Assembly: GCA_017415425.1 (NCBI GenBank) | Contig: JAFQGT010000019.1 | Location: 112,392-176,391, forward strand | DNA from: Oscillospiraceae bacterium | GTDB taxonomy: Bacteria > Bacillota > Clostridia > Oscillospirales > Oscillospiraceae | Length of the DNA: 64,000 nucleotides | Direction of reading: 5' to 3' | In this document: positions 42,385-54,005 of the stretch, piece by piece | Position numbering within the stretch: position 1 is the first letter of the stretch | How the letters are laid out: each line of letters opens with the position of its first letter | The notes under the pieces: generated by a model | Told to the model about the DNA's origin: nothing | The model's input: the letters and a program-made list of their open reading frames with translations, nothing else | Databases searched by the model: none | Position numbers and translations under genes: made by a program

Positions 42385-42400
42385 AATTTCAAGAAAAGAG

Positions 42401-42429
42401 TGGACATTTGGCATATAATTTGCTAGAAT
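42401..42429 (+). promoter_or_regulatory. Promoter of the tig-clpP-clpX operon
   Basis: TGGACA (42401-42406), 17-base spacer, TAGAAT (42424-42429). No CtsR or CIRCE-type repeat was seen near it. Confidence 0.65.
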
Positions 42430-42497
42430 AATTCGGATGCAAAAAACGAACATTGAATGGCTGTAAAAACAGCCTGAAATTTGGGAGGATACAAACA

Positions 42498-43802
42498 ATG
42501 AACATCAAGAGTATTGAAAAAAACGGTAATCAGGCTACCATTGTTGTTGAGATCGACAAGGAACTGATGGAGTCCGGTGTCCAGAAGGCTTATCTGAAGG
42601 CTCGTAAGAATATTATGATCCCCGGCTTCCGTAAGGGCAAGGCTCCTCGGAAGATGATCGAGTCTATGTATGGCGCTCACGTATTCTATGAAGACGGCCT
42701 GGAAGAGATTTTCCCCGAGGTCTATGAGTTTGCTGTTGTGAAGCAGGATGTGAAGGCAGTTGGCCGTCCCAGCCTGACCGATATGGACATTAACGAAGAA
42801 AATATTGTCACCATCACTTTGACCACCGATATTTACCCCGAGGTGACTTTGGGCGATTACAAGGGTCTGGAAGTGGAAAAGGCAGAAGCTACTGTTTCCG
42901 ATGAGCAGGTTGACAGCGAACTGAACCGGATGGCTCAGAATGTTTCTTCCACCGAAACAGTTGAGCGTGCTGCTGAAATGGGCGATACCGCCAATATCGA
43001 CTTTGAAGGCTTTGACAACGGTGTTGCTTTCGCAGGCGGCAAGGGCGAGAACTTTGACTTGAAGCTGGGTTCCGGTTCTTTTGTTCCCGGTTTTGAGGAG
43101 CAGGTTGTGGGTATGAACGTCGGTGAGGAAAAGGATATTGATATCACTTTCCCTGAGGACTACCACGCTGAGCTGGCCGGTAAGGCAGTTGTGTTCCACG
43201 TGAAGCTGAATAAAGTCACAGTTACAAACATCCCCGCTTTGGATGACGAGTTTGCAAAGGACGTTTCTGAGTTTGAAACTCTGGAAGAACTGAAGGCTGA
43301 CATTCGCGCCAAGGCTCTGGAGAAGGCACAGAAGCAGATCGATTCCGCTTTTGAGCAGGCTTGCGTAGACAAGGCTGCCGAAAATACCACCGTGGATATG
43401 CCCAAGTCTCTGGTTGAGCTGGAGCTGGACAGCCAGATGGAGCGCTTCGGCTATCAGCTGCAGATGAGCGGCTATTCTATGGATCAGTATGCCAAGATGA
43501 TGGGTGGCGACCTGTCCACTATGCGTAATGCATTCCGTCCCGCTGCTGAGAAGCAGGCTAAGGCAAATGTTACGCTGGCTAAGATCGTTGAAGTCGAAGG
43601 CATCACCGTCACCGACGAAGACATCAACGCTGAATATGAAGCAATGGCAAAGCAGTACGAGATGGAAGTTGACAAGATCAAGTCTATGGTTGCTGCAGAA
43701 GAGTTGAAGACCAATCTGGAGACCCGCAAGGCTGTGAAGGTGATTGTGGATTCTGCTGTTGCAGTTGCACCTAAGGCTGAAGAGGCTGCTTCTGAGGAAT
43801 AA
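42498..43802 (+). CDS. tig: Trigger factor
   Basis: Ribosome-bound chaperone and peptidyl-prolyl isomerase that receives nascent chains. The 434-residue protein has the ribosome-binding signature GFRKGKAPRKMIE near residue 40, an FKBP-type domain (~150-240, GDTANIDFEGF to VFHVKLNKV), and a long helical C-terminal substrate-binding domain. ATG 42498 follows TTGGGAGGATACAAAC; an upstream in-frame start lacks a ribosome site. Codon choice is strongly biased, as in highly expressed genes. An open frame on the opposite strand is a shadow. Confidence 0.97.
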   Translation: MNIKSIEKNGNQATIVVEIDKELMESGVQKAYLKARKNIMIPGFRKGKAPRKMIESMYGAHVFYEDGLEEIFPEVYEFAVVKQDVKAVGRPSLTDMDINEENIVTITLTTDIYPEVTLGDYKGLEVEKAEATVSDEQVDSELNRMAQNVSSTETVERAAEMGDTANIDFEGFDNGVAFAGGKGENFDLKLGSGSFVPGFEEQVVGMNVGEEKDIDITFPEDYHAELAGKAVVFHVKLNKVTVTNIPALDDEFAKDVSEFETLEELKADIRAKALEKAQKQIDSAFEQACVDKAAENTTVDMPKSLVELELDSQMERFGYQLQMSGYSMDQYAKMMGGDLSTMRNAFRPAAEKQAKANVTLAKIVEVEGITVTDEDINAEYEAMAKQYEMEVDKIKSMVAAEELKTNLETRKAVKVIVDSAVAVAPKAEEAASEE

Positions 43803-43853
43803 ATTTACCAATAGATGGTTAGAATGTTTCAAACCCTGAAAGGAGACATAACC

Positions 43854-44435
43854 ATGAGTTTAGTACCCTATGTTGTTGAACAGACCAGTCGCGGAGAGCG
43901 TAGTTATGATATTTTTTCCCGACTGTTGAATGACCGAATTATTTTCCTGTCGGAAGAGGTCAATGATACGACTGCAAGTCTTATTGTGGCACAATTGCTG
44001 TATCTAGAGGCACAGGATCCGGATAAGGATATCCAGTTCTATATCAACAGCCCCGGTGGCAGTGTTACCGCCGGTATGGCGATTTACGATACGATGCAGT
44101 ATATCAAGTGCGATGTGGCAACCATTTGTGTGGGTATGGCTGCATCTATGGGCGCATTCCTGCTGTCTGCAGGCACAAAGGGAAAACGGATGGCTCTGCC
44201 CAATTCAGAGATTATGATACATCAACCCTCTGCAGGAACCCAAGGTCAAATTACGGATATGGCGATCCATATGAAGCGTTTGGAAACCATTAAGGCCAGA
44301 ATGAACCGTATTTTGGCTGAAAATACCGGAAAGAGCGTTGAAGAAGTTACCGCTGCTTGCGAGCGCGATAACTTTATGACCTCCGAAGAGGCCAAGGAAT
44401 TTGGTTTGATTGATCGGGTTCTTGAGCGTCATTGA
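43854..44435 (+). CDS. clpP: ATP-dependent Clp protease proteolytic subunit
   Basis: Serine peptidase that forms double heptameric rings and works with ClpX. The 193-residue protein has the catalytic serine in GMAASMGAF near residue 97, the histidine in MIHQPSAG near 122, and the aspartate in the segment that follows. ATG 43854 is preceded by AAAGGAGACATAACC; the frame opens 13 codons earlier without a ribosome site. Order tig-clpP-clpX-lon is the usual one for Clostridia. Confidence 0.98.
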   Translation: MSLVPYVVEQTSRGERSYDIFSRLLNDRIIFLSEEVNDTTASLIVAQLLYLEAQDPDKDIQFYINSPGGSVTAGMAIYDTMQYIKCDVATICVGMAASMGAFLLSAGTKGKRMALPNSEIMIHQPSAGTQGQITDMAIHMKRLETIKARMNRILAENTGKSVEEVTAACERDNFMTSEEAKEFGLIDRVLERH

Positions 44436-44462
44436 TTGTACTAGAAAGGCGGTATCCGGTTT

Positions 44463-45707
44463 ATGTCCAAAACGGATGAACAGCTGATCAGTTGTTCCTT
44501 CTGCGGTAAGCGGGAATCACAGGCACGACTGATTGCAGGCCCCGGCGTTTATATCTGCAGCGACTGTGTACAGGCTTGCTGCGATTTGCTGCGGGAAGAT
44601 GAAAGCAATACCGAAATGCCGGAATATCTGCCTACTCCCGCGGAGATCAAGGCATATATGGATGGCTACATTATTGGCCAGGAAGATGCGAAAATAGCAC
44701 TTTCCGTGGCGGTATATAACCATTACAAGCGAATCTATATGGCAACCAACACAGATGTGGAACTGCAAAAAAGCAATATTTTGCTGATTGGCCCTACCGG
44801 TTCCGGCAAGACGCTGTTCGCACAGACCCTTGCCAGAATTTTGGATGTTCCCTTCGCTATTGCCGATGCCACCACATTGACGGAGGCCGGCTATGTGGGC
44901 GATGACGTTGAGAATATTCTGGTTCGTTTGTTGCAAGCTGCTGACTTTGATCTGGAGCGAGCAGAACGGGGAATTATCTATATCGATGAAATGGATAAGA
45001 TCGCCCGCAAGAGCGAGAACACATCCATTACCAGAGATGTTTCCGGTGAAGGCGTGCAGCAGGCGCTGCTGAAGATCCTGGAAGGCACGGTGGCCAATGT
45101 TCCGCCTCAGGGTGGAAGAAAACATCCCCAGCAGGAAACGATCCCTGTAGATACCTCCAAGATACTGTTTATTTGTGGTGGTGCTTTTGACGGTCTTGAT
45201 AAGATCATTGAAACCAGAACAGATAAGTCCGCCATTGGATTTGACGCTCCGGTTGAGAGCAAAAAGAATCGGGATGTGGGTAAACTGCTGTCACAGGTGC
45301 AGCCCCACGATTTGATCAAGTTTGGCATTATTCCGGAGCTTGTTGGACGTATGCCGGTGATTACCAGCTTGCAGAGTCTGAAGCAGGAAGATCTGATTCG
45401 AATCCTGACTGAGCCGAAAAATGCTCTTACCAAGCAGTATGAGGCTCTTCTGGCGATGGATCACGTGGAACTTCAGTTCCAGCCGAAGGCATTAGAGCTC
45501 ATCGCCCAGAGGGCGGTAGAGCGTCAAATTGGAGCCCGTGGCCTGCGGGCGGTTATGGAAGAAACTATGACCAAAATTATGTACGTAATTCCATCCGACC
45601 TAACCATCAAGAAAGTAATGATTACTCCCGACTGCATTGATGGAAAGGAACCGAAGATCGTCCGTGATAAGGCTAATCCTCGTGAAAAATTGAACACGAG
45701 AATCTAA
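44463..45707 (+). CDS. clpX: ATP-dependent Clp protease ATPase subunit ClpX
   Basis: AAA+ unfoldase delivering substrates to ClpP. The 414-residue protein begins with the zinc-binding domain (CSFCGKRES, then CSDC), has Walker A GPTGSGKT near residue 113, Walker [12 protein letters not shown] near 177, and the RKHPQQE (RKH-loop) motif, then the ClpP-binding region. AAAGGCGG precedes the start. A terminator follows before lon. Confidence 0.98.
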   Translation: MSKTDEQLISCSFCGKRESQARLIAGPGVYICSDCVQACCDLLREDESNTEMPEYLPTPAEIKAYMDGYIIGQEDAKIALSVAVYNHYKRIYMATNTDVELQKSNILLIGPTGSGKTLFAQTLARILDVPFAIADATTLTEAGYVGDDVENILVRLLQAADFDLERAERGIIYIDEMDKIARKSENTSITRDVSGEGVQQALLKILEGTVANVPPQGGRKHPQQETIPVDTSKILFICGGAFDGLDKIIETRTDKSAIGFDAPVESKKNRDVGKLLSQVQPHDLIKFGIIPELVGRMPVITSLQSLKQEDLIRILTEPKNALTKQYEALLAMDHVELQFQPKALELIAQRAVERQIGARGLRAVMEETMTKIMYVIPSDLTIKKVMITPDCIDGKEPKIVRDKANPREKLNTRI

Positions 45708-45715
45708 ATGGAGAA

Positions 45716-45741
45716 GGGGGTAGGAAGCTACCCCCATTTTT
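45716..45741 (+). terminator. Terminator between clpX and lon
   Basis: Stem GGGGGTAG / CTACCCCC, loop GAAG, followed by ATTTTTG. It lies just 27 bases before the lon start, so lon may be read by partial read-through or from a promoter inside clpX. Confidence 0.75.
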
Positions 45742-45767
45742 GTTACTTTCCTGGAAGGAGGAACGCC

Positions 45768-48170
<2,403 letters not shown>

Positions 48171-48179
48171 GGTAGACAG

Positions 48180-48764
48180 ATGAATTTTAACAACGTTGAA
48201 TTTCTGATTTCTGCGGCATCGCCTAAGGACTTTCCCCAAAACCGTATGCCGGAGATTGCCTTTGCCGGCAAGTCAAATGTTGGAAAATCCTCTGTGATTA
48301 ACCGTATCTTACAGAGAAAGAATTTTGCACGCGTTGGAGAAAAACCCGGCAAGACGGTCCACGTCAATTACTTTAAGATCGATCAGAAGTGTTATTTTGT
48401 GGATTTGCCCGGCTATGGCTATGCCAAGGTCTCACAACAGGAGAAGGATCGCTGGGGAAGGCTGATGGAGGATTATTTTGCGGCGGATCGTATTGACTTG
48501 GGTGTGATGATCGTAGACGCCCGTCACGCGCCTACCAATAATGATATCACGATGGCGAATTGGTTTTTGCAGAGCCAATGTCCTTTTGTTGTTGTGGCAA
48601 ACAAACTGGACAAGCTTAAAAAAAGTGAACTGATCCCCAATATGCAGCGTATTCGGGATGATTTAGAATTGCCTGAAGAATGTCCTGTTATTCCTTTTTC
48701 CGCTGAAAAGGGTACCGGTCGCGAGGAATTGGTGCGGTTGATTCTTGCCGCAGCAGGAGAATAA
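48180..48764 (+). CDS. engB: Ribosome biogenesis GTP-binding protein EngB/YsxC
   Basis: Essential GTPase for 50S subunit assembly. The 194-residue protein carries G1 GKSNVGKSS near residue 32, GKTVHVNYF (G2), DLPGYGYAKV (G3), ANKLDKLKKSE (G4) and FSAEKGTG (G5). The start follows lon after 9 bases with GTGAGGTAG. The lon-engB pair is conserved in Firmicutes. A strong terminator follows. Confidence 0.97.
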   Translation: MNFNNVEFLISAASPKDFPQNRMPEIAFAGKSNVGKSSVINRILQRKNFARVGEKPGKTVHVNYFKIDQKCYFVDLPGYGYAKVSQQEKDRWGRLMEDYFAADRIDLGVMIVDARHAPTNNDITMANWFLQSQCPFVVVANKLDKLKKSELIPNMQRIRDDLELPEECPVIPFSAEKGTGREELVRLILAAAGE

Positions 48765-48786
48765 ACAGATAACTATCTGTAGTTAA

Positions 48787-48820
48787 AAAGATCCCACAGC
48801 CTGAAAGCTGTGGGATCTTT
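48787..48820. terminator. Bidirectional terminator after engB
   Basis: Perfect 14-bp stem AAAGATCCCACAGC / GCTGTGGGATCTTT, loop CTGAAA, between convergent genes. Confidence 0.88.
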
Positions 48821-48827
48821 GCGTTTA

Positions 48828-49079
48828 TTAGAGCTTCTTCTTGGCTTGTTTCAACGCGGTTGCTAACTGATCGGGACAGGAAGTGGGTTTTACACCGCAG
48901 TGGATACTCTCCAAGCGACAAATGACTTCATCCACATCCATTCCTTCTACCAGTTTACTAACACCCTGAAGATTGCCGTTGCAACCCCCCATAAACTGTA
49001 CATTATGCACCTTTCCATCCTCAATGTCGAAGAGAATCATCTGGGAGCAGGTGCCTTTGGTCTTGTATTCAAATTGCAT
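48828..49079 (-). CDS. TSCPD-domain protein (TIGR03905 type)
   Basis: An 83-residue protein with the TSCPD signature in VKPTSCPDQLATAL and earlier cysteines in KGTCSQMI, MGGCNGN and HCGVK. Free-standing TSCPD proteins are common in Clostridia; the same domain occurs in some ribonucleotide reductases, where it binds zinc. Function of the free protein is unknown. ATG 49079 (AAAGGAAAAACGC upstream) gives the conserved FEYKTKGTCS start. It follows ybaK by 16 bases and may be co-transcribed with it. Confidence 0.85.
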   Translation of the reverse strand: MQFEYKTKGTCSQMILFDIEDGKVHNVQFMGGCNGNLQGVSKLVEGMDVDEVICRLESIHCGVKPTSCPDQLATALKQAKKKL

Positions 49080-49095
49080 TGCGTTTTTCCTTTCT

Positions 49096-49569
49096 TTACA
49101 CAATAATATCTACAAGTGTTGCCTCTATAAATTCAGCCAGCGCAAGAGGAGGTAGGATCATTTGATGTCCCCGTTCTCCGGCAGAAACAGCAATTTCGTC
49201 GAATAGTTGGCAGGTTTCGTCCATATAGGCTGGATATTTTTTCTTCATAGCCACAGGACTGCACCCGCCCCGTATATAACCGGTTAAATTTAATAGTTCT
49301 TTGACAGGAATCAACATCATATCCTTATCGCCAGCTGCTTTGGCGGCTTTTTTTAAGTCCAACTCAAAACATACCGGAATGCAGAACACATTGATACCCG
49401 TCCTGGAACCCCTGGCTACCAGTGTCTTGTATACCTGTTCCGGAGGAAATCCAATCGCCTCAGCTGCGTGAATACCGCTTAAATCCTGCTCGTCGAATTG
49501 ATAAAAAGCTTCACGACAGGGAATCTTTGCCTGTTGAATCAGCCGCACAGCATTGGTTTTTTGAGACAT
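49096..49569 (-). CDS. ybaK: Cys-tRNA(Pro)/aminoacyl-tRNA deacylase YbaK/EbsC type
   Basis: A 157-residue YbaK-family protein that hydrolyses mischarged tRNA, typically Cys-tRNA(Pro). It shows the family core KTNAVRLIQQ, EQVYKTLVARG (the lysine needed for activity lies here), VFCIPVCFELDLKKAAKAAG, TGYIRGGCSPVAMKKKYP and the C-terminal AGERGHQMIL segment. ATG 49569 is preceded by GGTGATTAAT. Two proline tRNA genes lie in this window, but distance shows no operon link. Confidence 0.92.
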   Translation of the reverse strand: MSQKTNAVRLIQQAKIPCREAFYQFDEQDLSGIHAAEAIGFPPEQVYKTLVARGSRTGINVFCIPVCFELDLKKAAKAAGDKDMMLIPVKELLNLTGYIRGGCSPVAMKKKYPAYMDETCQLFDEIAVSAGERGHQMILPPLALAEFIEATLVDIIV

Positions 49570-49667
49570 ATTAATCACCGGAGTTAATTATATGCTACAT
49601 AATGAGATATTTCAAGAGTGAATTGAATGTTGCATTCGGGTTACCCTAAAATTCGGAGGGATGCAAT

Positions 49668-50351
49668 ATGGATCAACAAGAAAAAAAGAACGATCAGCAG
49701 GATAATCTGATAGAGCTTGGGCTGGAAGTTAGTAAAAACGGGAAGGGCTGTATTTATACATTGACCATCATCGGACAAATTGAGGGTCATCAAGTCCTGC
49801 CTGAAACAGTAAAGACTACAAAATACGAGCATATTTTACCATTGCTGGCGGGAATAGAAGAAAGTGAAGACATCGATGGAATTTTATTGCTTCTTAATAC
49901 CGTTGGCGGTGATATCGAGGCAGGACTTGCCATTGCTGAGATGATATCCGGTATGAAAAAACCAACAGTTTCTCTTGTCCTGGGTGGAGGACATTCCATC
50001 GGAATTCCGTTGGCTGTGTGTGCAAAAAAATCATTTATTACCAGAACGGCCAGTATGACAGTGCATCCGGTACGAATGACCGGACTTGTGGTGGGCGCAC
50101 CCCAGACATTTCGGTATTTCCACCGCATTCAGGAACAGATTACAGACTTTGTGACGGCTAACTCAGGAATAACAAAAGAGAGATTTGAAGGTTATATGAT
50201 GGCAACCGGTGAAATGGCAACGGATGTTGGCACAATCTTGTACGGAAAAGATGCTGTTGCGTCCGGCTTGATCGATGAGTTGGGTGATCTGAATGATGCA
50301 CTTACAGAACTTCACAGAATGATAGAGGAACAAAAAGAGAAGAAAGAATAA
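49668..50351 (+). CDS. ClpP-like translocation-enhancing protein TepA
   Basis: A 227-residue ClpP/crotonase-fold serine protease of the TepA family, found in spore-formers. The nucleophile lies in GGGHSIGIPLAV and the histidine in TVHPVRMTGLVVGAPQTF. The N-terminus is highly charged (Lys, Gln, Asp) and lacks a signal peptide. TCGGAGGGATGCAAT precedes the start. Relatives in Bacillus affect processing of signal peptides; placement near ftsK/spoIIIE is frequent in Clostridia. Confidence 0.87.
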   Translation: MDQQEKKNDQQDNLIELGLEVSKNGKGCIYTLTIIGQIEGHQVLPETVKTTKYEHILPLLAGIEESEDIDGILLLLNTVGGDIEAGLAIAEMISGMKKPTVSLVLGGGHSIGIPLAVCAKKSFITRTASMTVHPVRMTGLVVGAPQTFRYFHRIQEQITDFVTANSGITKERFEGYMMATGEMATDVGTILYGKDAVASGLIDELGDLNDALTELHRMIEEQKEKKE

Positions 50352-50366
50352 ATTTTTACTTCGGGG

Positions 50367-50395
50367 TGGAAATTTAATTATTGATATGGTACAAT
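50367..50395 (+). promoter_or_regulatory. Putative promoter upstream of the UppP-like gene
   Basis: TGGAAA (50367-50372), 17-base spacer, TACAAT (50390-50395), about 45 bases before the start. Confidence 0.45.
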
Positions 50396-50438
50396 AAAAT
50401 GAATTTATTTAGTTGTATGAAAGGAGAAGGCGGTTCCT

Positions 50439-51266
50439 ATGTCGATTATTACTTGTATTTTTTATGGCTTTTTGTCCGGAATTGCCGAATTCCTTCCGGT
50501 TTCCTCCCGCGCACACCAATCGCTTTTACTATATCTGAGCGGGAAAATGACCAGAGATCCTTTTTTGGATCTACTGGTACATATCGCAGTTTTGTTTGCA
50601 ATTCTATTTTTCAATAAAGCAACACTTTCCCGGCTTCGGGTAGGGGAACGCCGCAGATCAGGACACAGGCAGGGGAGACTGCGAATGCAAAAGATCGCCT
50701 ATGATTCCCGACTGATCCGTACGGCATCCGTACCACTGATCATCGGCTCTATGACATATGGTGCGCTTATGCGTTATGAGAGGAATCTGGTTGTTTTGGC
50801 GGTATTTCTTATACTAAACGGAATCATATTGCTGATAGCTGAACACGTCCGTCACGGCAACGCAGACGCCTCCACAATGTCCGGTCTGGATGGGATCGTT
50901 ATGGGCATCTGCGGCTCGATGGCATCCTTTCCCGGAATATCCCGTACCGGTATGATCACATCGTACGCTGTGTTGCGCGGTGCGGCGTATCATCACGCAT
51001 CAAACTGGGCAGTAGTTTTGGCAATTCCTGCTATGGCTGTTGCAATCATTATGGATGTGGTTAGTATCATTTCTGTTGGTTTTGGTTTTGTTACGTTTTC
51101 CTTGATTGCGGGATATTTCCTGGGAGCTGTTGCTGCCTTTGGAGGAACATACATCGGAATTACGTTCCTGCGCACTATTTTGAACAGATCCGGACTTTCC
51201 GGTTTTGCTTATTATTCCTTGGGCGCTGCCCTGTTTACATTCATTTTGTATTTGATTGTCTGGTAA
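50439..51266 (+). CDS. Undecaprenyl-diphosphatase-like membrane protein (divergent UppP/BacA)
   Basis: A 275-residue membrane protein with about eight helices matching the BacA/UppP family, which recycles undecaprenyl diphosphate for cell-wall synthesis. The first motif reads SGIAEFLPVSSRAH: the second glutamate of (E/Q)xxxE is present but the first is serine. The second motif is PGISRTGMI, where PGxSRSxxT is usual. These changes suggest a specialised or altered paralog and not the main enzyme. It ends within 10 bases of ftsK, so the two may be co-expressed. AAAGGAGAAGG precedes the start. Confidence 0.78.
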   Translation: MSIITCIFYGFLSGIAEFLPVSSRAHQSLLLYLSGKMTRDPFLDLLVHIAVLFAILFFNKATLSRLRVGERRRSGHRQGRLRMQKIAYDSRLIRTASVPLIIGSMTYGALMRYERNLVVLAVFLILNGIILLIAEHVRHGNADASTMSGLDGIVMGICGSMASFPGISRTGMITSYAVLRGAAYHHASNWAVVLAIPAMAVAIIMDVVSIISVGFGFVTFSLIAGYFLGAVAAFGGTYIGITFLRTILNRSGLSGFAYYSLGAALFTFILYLIVW

Positions 51267-51276
51267 GGAGGCTTTT

Positions 51277-53904
51277 ATGGCTGACAAAAAGCATAAATCT
51301 CAGGCAGAAAAGGTTGCCTCTGCTACAAAGAGTAAAAAGAAATCCAAGGCCCCCGAAAAGAAAAAGAATAATGGGAAGGTATCTGTAAAGTCAGTACCGG
51401 ATACGCCGAAAATCCCTGTTCGTGTGATCTCTGCTACACTTCTGTTGGGGCTCTTTGTTCTTTTTTTGGTGTTTTTCTTCGAACCGGAGGGTGGAGAGCT
51501 TGTTAAGCTGATTGATGGCTTCCTACACGGTTTGGTTGGACGTGTTGGCTTCATTATATGCATTCCGGTACTTCTGTATCTGTTTATTATTCACGCCTTT
51601 AGCGGAACAAGACCGATTAAGATGCGCACGGTTTGTCTGTTGATCTTTGTCGCGTGCTGCGGTTGTATATCGCATTTGAGCCTAAACCCTCAGAATCTGA
51701 ACAGTGGATTTGCCGTTGTTACCGATCTATATAAAGGCGGCCTCGTGGGCACAACAGCCGGTGTAATTTGCGGCGGTTTGGCTATGCTGGTTCGCTGGCT
51801 GTGTGGAACGGCGATCAGTTACATTTTGTTTGTGCTGGGCGCAATCATTTCACTATTAGGCGGTATGCAGATCACGGTGGCCAGCATCATTCGCGCCATC
51901 CAGAATCGTCCCCGTCCTGACTGGGACAAGGAGGTTAAGGAACAACCTGAACCTGCTGCAATCGTTGTAAATCACATTGCTAATAAGCGTATTCAGCATA
52001 TGGAAGCTCGTCGGCAACAAGCGGCTGAACTGGCTCAACAGGAAGCGGAAGAGTCTGGATCTGTTCAAACCTACACAATTAAGAATGATAGATCTAAGAT
52101 TGCAGATATGATGCGTCAGATCGACGGCGACACACAGACTCCTGTAGCGGCTGCAGCAGGCAGTCACGGGGTAAGCAATGAAGTTGAGATCCTGCCTGCA
52201 GTGGAAGCGCAATCAGCCGTACCTGAACAAATGCCAGAATTTGTGAAAGATGAGATTCTGGCAGAACCGGAGCCTATTATCGAGAAAAAACCTATAAAAG
52301 TGACTCCGAAAGAAGCCAGGGAAACCGCTATAGAGGTTGCCAAGGAAATTGAGGATGTCAAACTGGAAGTAAAACCGGAATATTGCTTCCCGCCCATCGA
52401 TCTATTGAAGAACCCCGGCAGAAACGCAGCCGATGGCACGCTGGAAATGCGAGAGAACTCCAGGCGTCTTAGCGAGACACTGGCCAGTTTCAAGATTGAA
52501 GCACATATTGTAAATGTGACCCGCGGCCCCAGTGTGACTCGCTATGAAGTTGAACTGGAAAAGGGCGTGAGACTAAGTAAGCTGACAACCGCTGCAGATG
52601 ATATTGCACTAAGTTTGGGAGCAACAGGCGTGCGAATTGCTGCCATTCCCGGAAAAATCTCAGTGGTGGGTATCGAAGTGCCTAACCGGGCAGTCAATAT
52701 GGTCTCCCTGCGGGAGGTCATCGACTCCCAGGAATTTTCCAAGGCAAAGAGCAAGTCCTCCTTTGCTGTGGGTAAGGATATTGGCGGCAATTGTATTGTG
52801 GGCAATATCGCAAGACTTCCTCATATGCTGATTGCTGGTACCACCGGTTCCGGTAAATCCGTATGTATGAATTCTATCATTATTTCCTTGCTGTATAAGG
52901 CAAGTCCCGATGATGTAAAACTGATTATGGTGGACCCCAAAATGGTGGAGCTGGGTATCTATAATGGAATCCCGCATCTGCTGATTCCGGTGGTAACTGA
53001 CCCCAAGAAAGCTGCCGGATCTCTGCAGTGGGCAGTGACGGAAATGATGCGGCGATATAAGGCAATGTCTGATGCAGGAGTCCGCGATTTGGAATCCTAT
53101 AATAGCATTATTGAGAGCCAGGAGACAGAAGGCACAAAATTGCCGCAGGTTGTGGTGATTATTGACGAGCTGGCGGACTTGATGCTGGTCGCTGCAAAAG
53201 AAGTGGAAGAATCTATTTGCCGCATTGTCCAGATGGGTCGTGCAGCCGGTATCCACCTGATCATTGCTACCCAGCGTCCTTCTGCAGACGTGATCACCGG
53301 CCTTATGAAAGCCAATATTCCTTCCCGCATCGCTTTTGCGGTAGCATCTGCGATGGAATCCCGTATCATTCTAGATACTCAAGGTGCCGAAAAATTGGTG
53401 GGTAAGGGTGATATGCTTTATGCTCCTATTGGTAACGGAAAACCCAAGCGTGTGCAGGGCTGCTTTGTCAGCGATCCTGAGGTGGAGGCAGTTGCTTCCT
53501 ATGTTAAGGCCAATTATGTCACCAATTACGACCAGCAGGTAATGGAAGAAATCGAGCGGAAAGCGATTCAGACAGGCAACAAGCCTACCGCATCCGACCC
53601 GGAACCCAATAGCGATGAATTGTCTGGTGACGAAATGCTGCCGGCAGCTGTGGATGTGATTCTGGAAACCGGCCAGGCGTCTGTGTCTATGCTTCAGCGG
53701 CGCCTGAAGCTTGGATACGCAAGAGCTGCCAGAATTGTGGACGAGATGGAAGAAAAGGGTATTGTAGGTCCTTTCCAGGGCAGTAAGCCCCGTGACATTC
53801 TGATCAGCAAAGAACAGTGGGAAGTAATGCGTTCCGGCGGAAGTCAAATGGCATTTGATGATATGGAGCAATTTGAAGATACCGCTGTGTCCGAGGATTT
53901 CTAA
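51277..53904 (+). CDS. DNA translocase FtsK/SpoIIIE
   Basis: Hexameric ATPase that moves chromosomal DNA across the division or sporulation septum. The 875-residue protein has a basic N-terminus, four membrane helices (~50-210), an acidic linker, then the motor with Walker A GTTGSGKSVCMN near residue 521, Walker B VVVIIDELADLM, and RPSADVITGLMKANIPSRIAF. The C-terminal gamma winged-helix domain (SVSMLQRRLKLGYARAARIVDEME) reads orientation sequences. ATG 51277 follows AAGGAGGCTTTT; a slightly earlier frame start lacks signals. Whether it is the division or sporulation paralog cannot be told; only one copy lies in the window. Confidence 0.95.
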   Translation: MADKKHKSQAEKVASATKSKKKSKAPEKKKNNGKVSVKSVPDTPKIPVRVISATLLLGLFVLFLVFFFEPEGGELVKLIDGFLHGLVGRVGFIICIPVLLYLFIIHAFSGTRPIKMRTVCLLIFVACCGCISHLSLNPQNLNSGFAVVTDLYKGGLVGTTAGVICGGLAMLVRWLCGTAISYILFVLGAIISLLGGMQITVASIIRAIQNRPRPDWDKEVKEQPEPAAIVVNHIANKRIQHMEARRQQAAELAQQEAEESGSVQTYTIKNDRSKIADMMRQIDGDTQTPVAAAAGSHGVSNEVEILPAVEAQSAVPEQMPEFVKDEILAEPEPIIEKKPIKVTPKEARETAIEVAKEIEDVKLEVKPEYCFPPIDLLKNPGRNAADGTLEMRENSRRLSETLASFKIEAHIVNVTRGPSVTRYEVELEKGVRLSKLTTAADDIALSLGATGVRIAAIPGKISVVGIEVPNRAVNMVSLREVIDSQEFSKAKSKSSFAVGKDIGGNCIVGNIARLPHMLIAGTTGSGKSVCMNSIIISLLYKASPDDVKLIMVDPKMVELGIYNGIPHLLIPVVTDPKKAAGSLQWAVTEMMRRYKAMSDAGVRDLESYNSIIESQETEGTKLPQVVVIIDELADLMLVAAKEVEESICRIVQMGRAAGIHLIIATQRPSADVITGLMKANIPSRIAFAVASAMESRIILDTQGAEKLVGKGDMLYAPIGNGKPKRVQGCFVSDPEVEAVASYVKANYVTNYDQQVMEEIERKAIQTGNKPTASDPEPNSDELSGDEMLPAAVDVILETGQASVSMLQRRLKLGYARAARIVDEMEEKGIVGPFQGSKPRDILISKEQWEVMRSGGSQMAFDDMEQFEDTAVSEDF

Positions 53905-54005
53905 TTATCTATTCCGGGGCGTAGCCTCGTTTTAGAACCAGCTGAATATTCAGCAAATTATTTGCATCGCATCCGGATCGCCGGAGCGACAGCAAGGAGG
54001 AAAAT
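53905..54005 (+). promoter_or_regulatory. Multi-hairpin leader before the ECF S component gene
   Basis: Within 100 bases there are four possible hairpins: GGGGC/GCCTC, GCTGAAT/ATTCAGC (a perfect palindrome), GCAAA/TTTGC (sharing a GC with the previous one, so mutually exclusive), and CGC-TCCGG/CCGGA-GCG just before the AGGAGG ribosome site. Such an arrangement before a vitamin transporter gene suggests an RNA regulator, but no known riboswitch consensus was recognised. Confidence 0.4.

Noticed and set aside
42423-43832. A 469-codon open frame antisense to tig
   Set aside because: Mirror of the strongly biased codon use in trigger factor; no homology, no start signals, and it would cross the tig promoter.
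53905-54005. Folate (THF) or preQ1 riboswitch
   Set aside because: The order of hairpins and the loop sequences do not match what I know of these classes; left as an unassigned structured leader.
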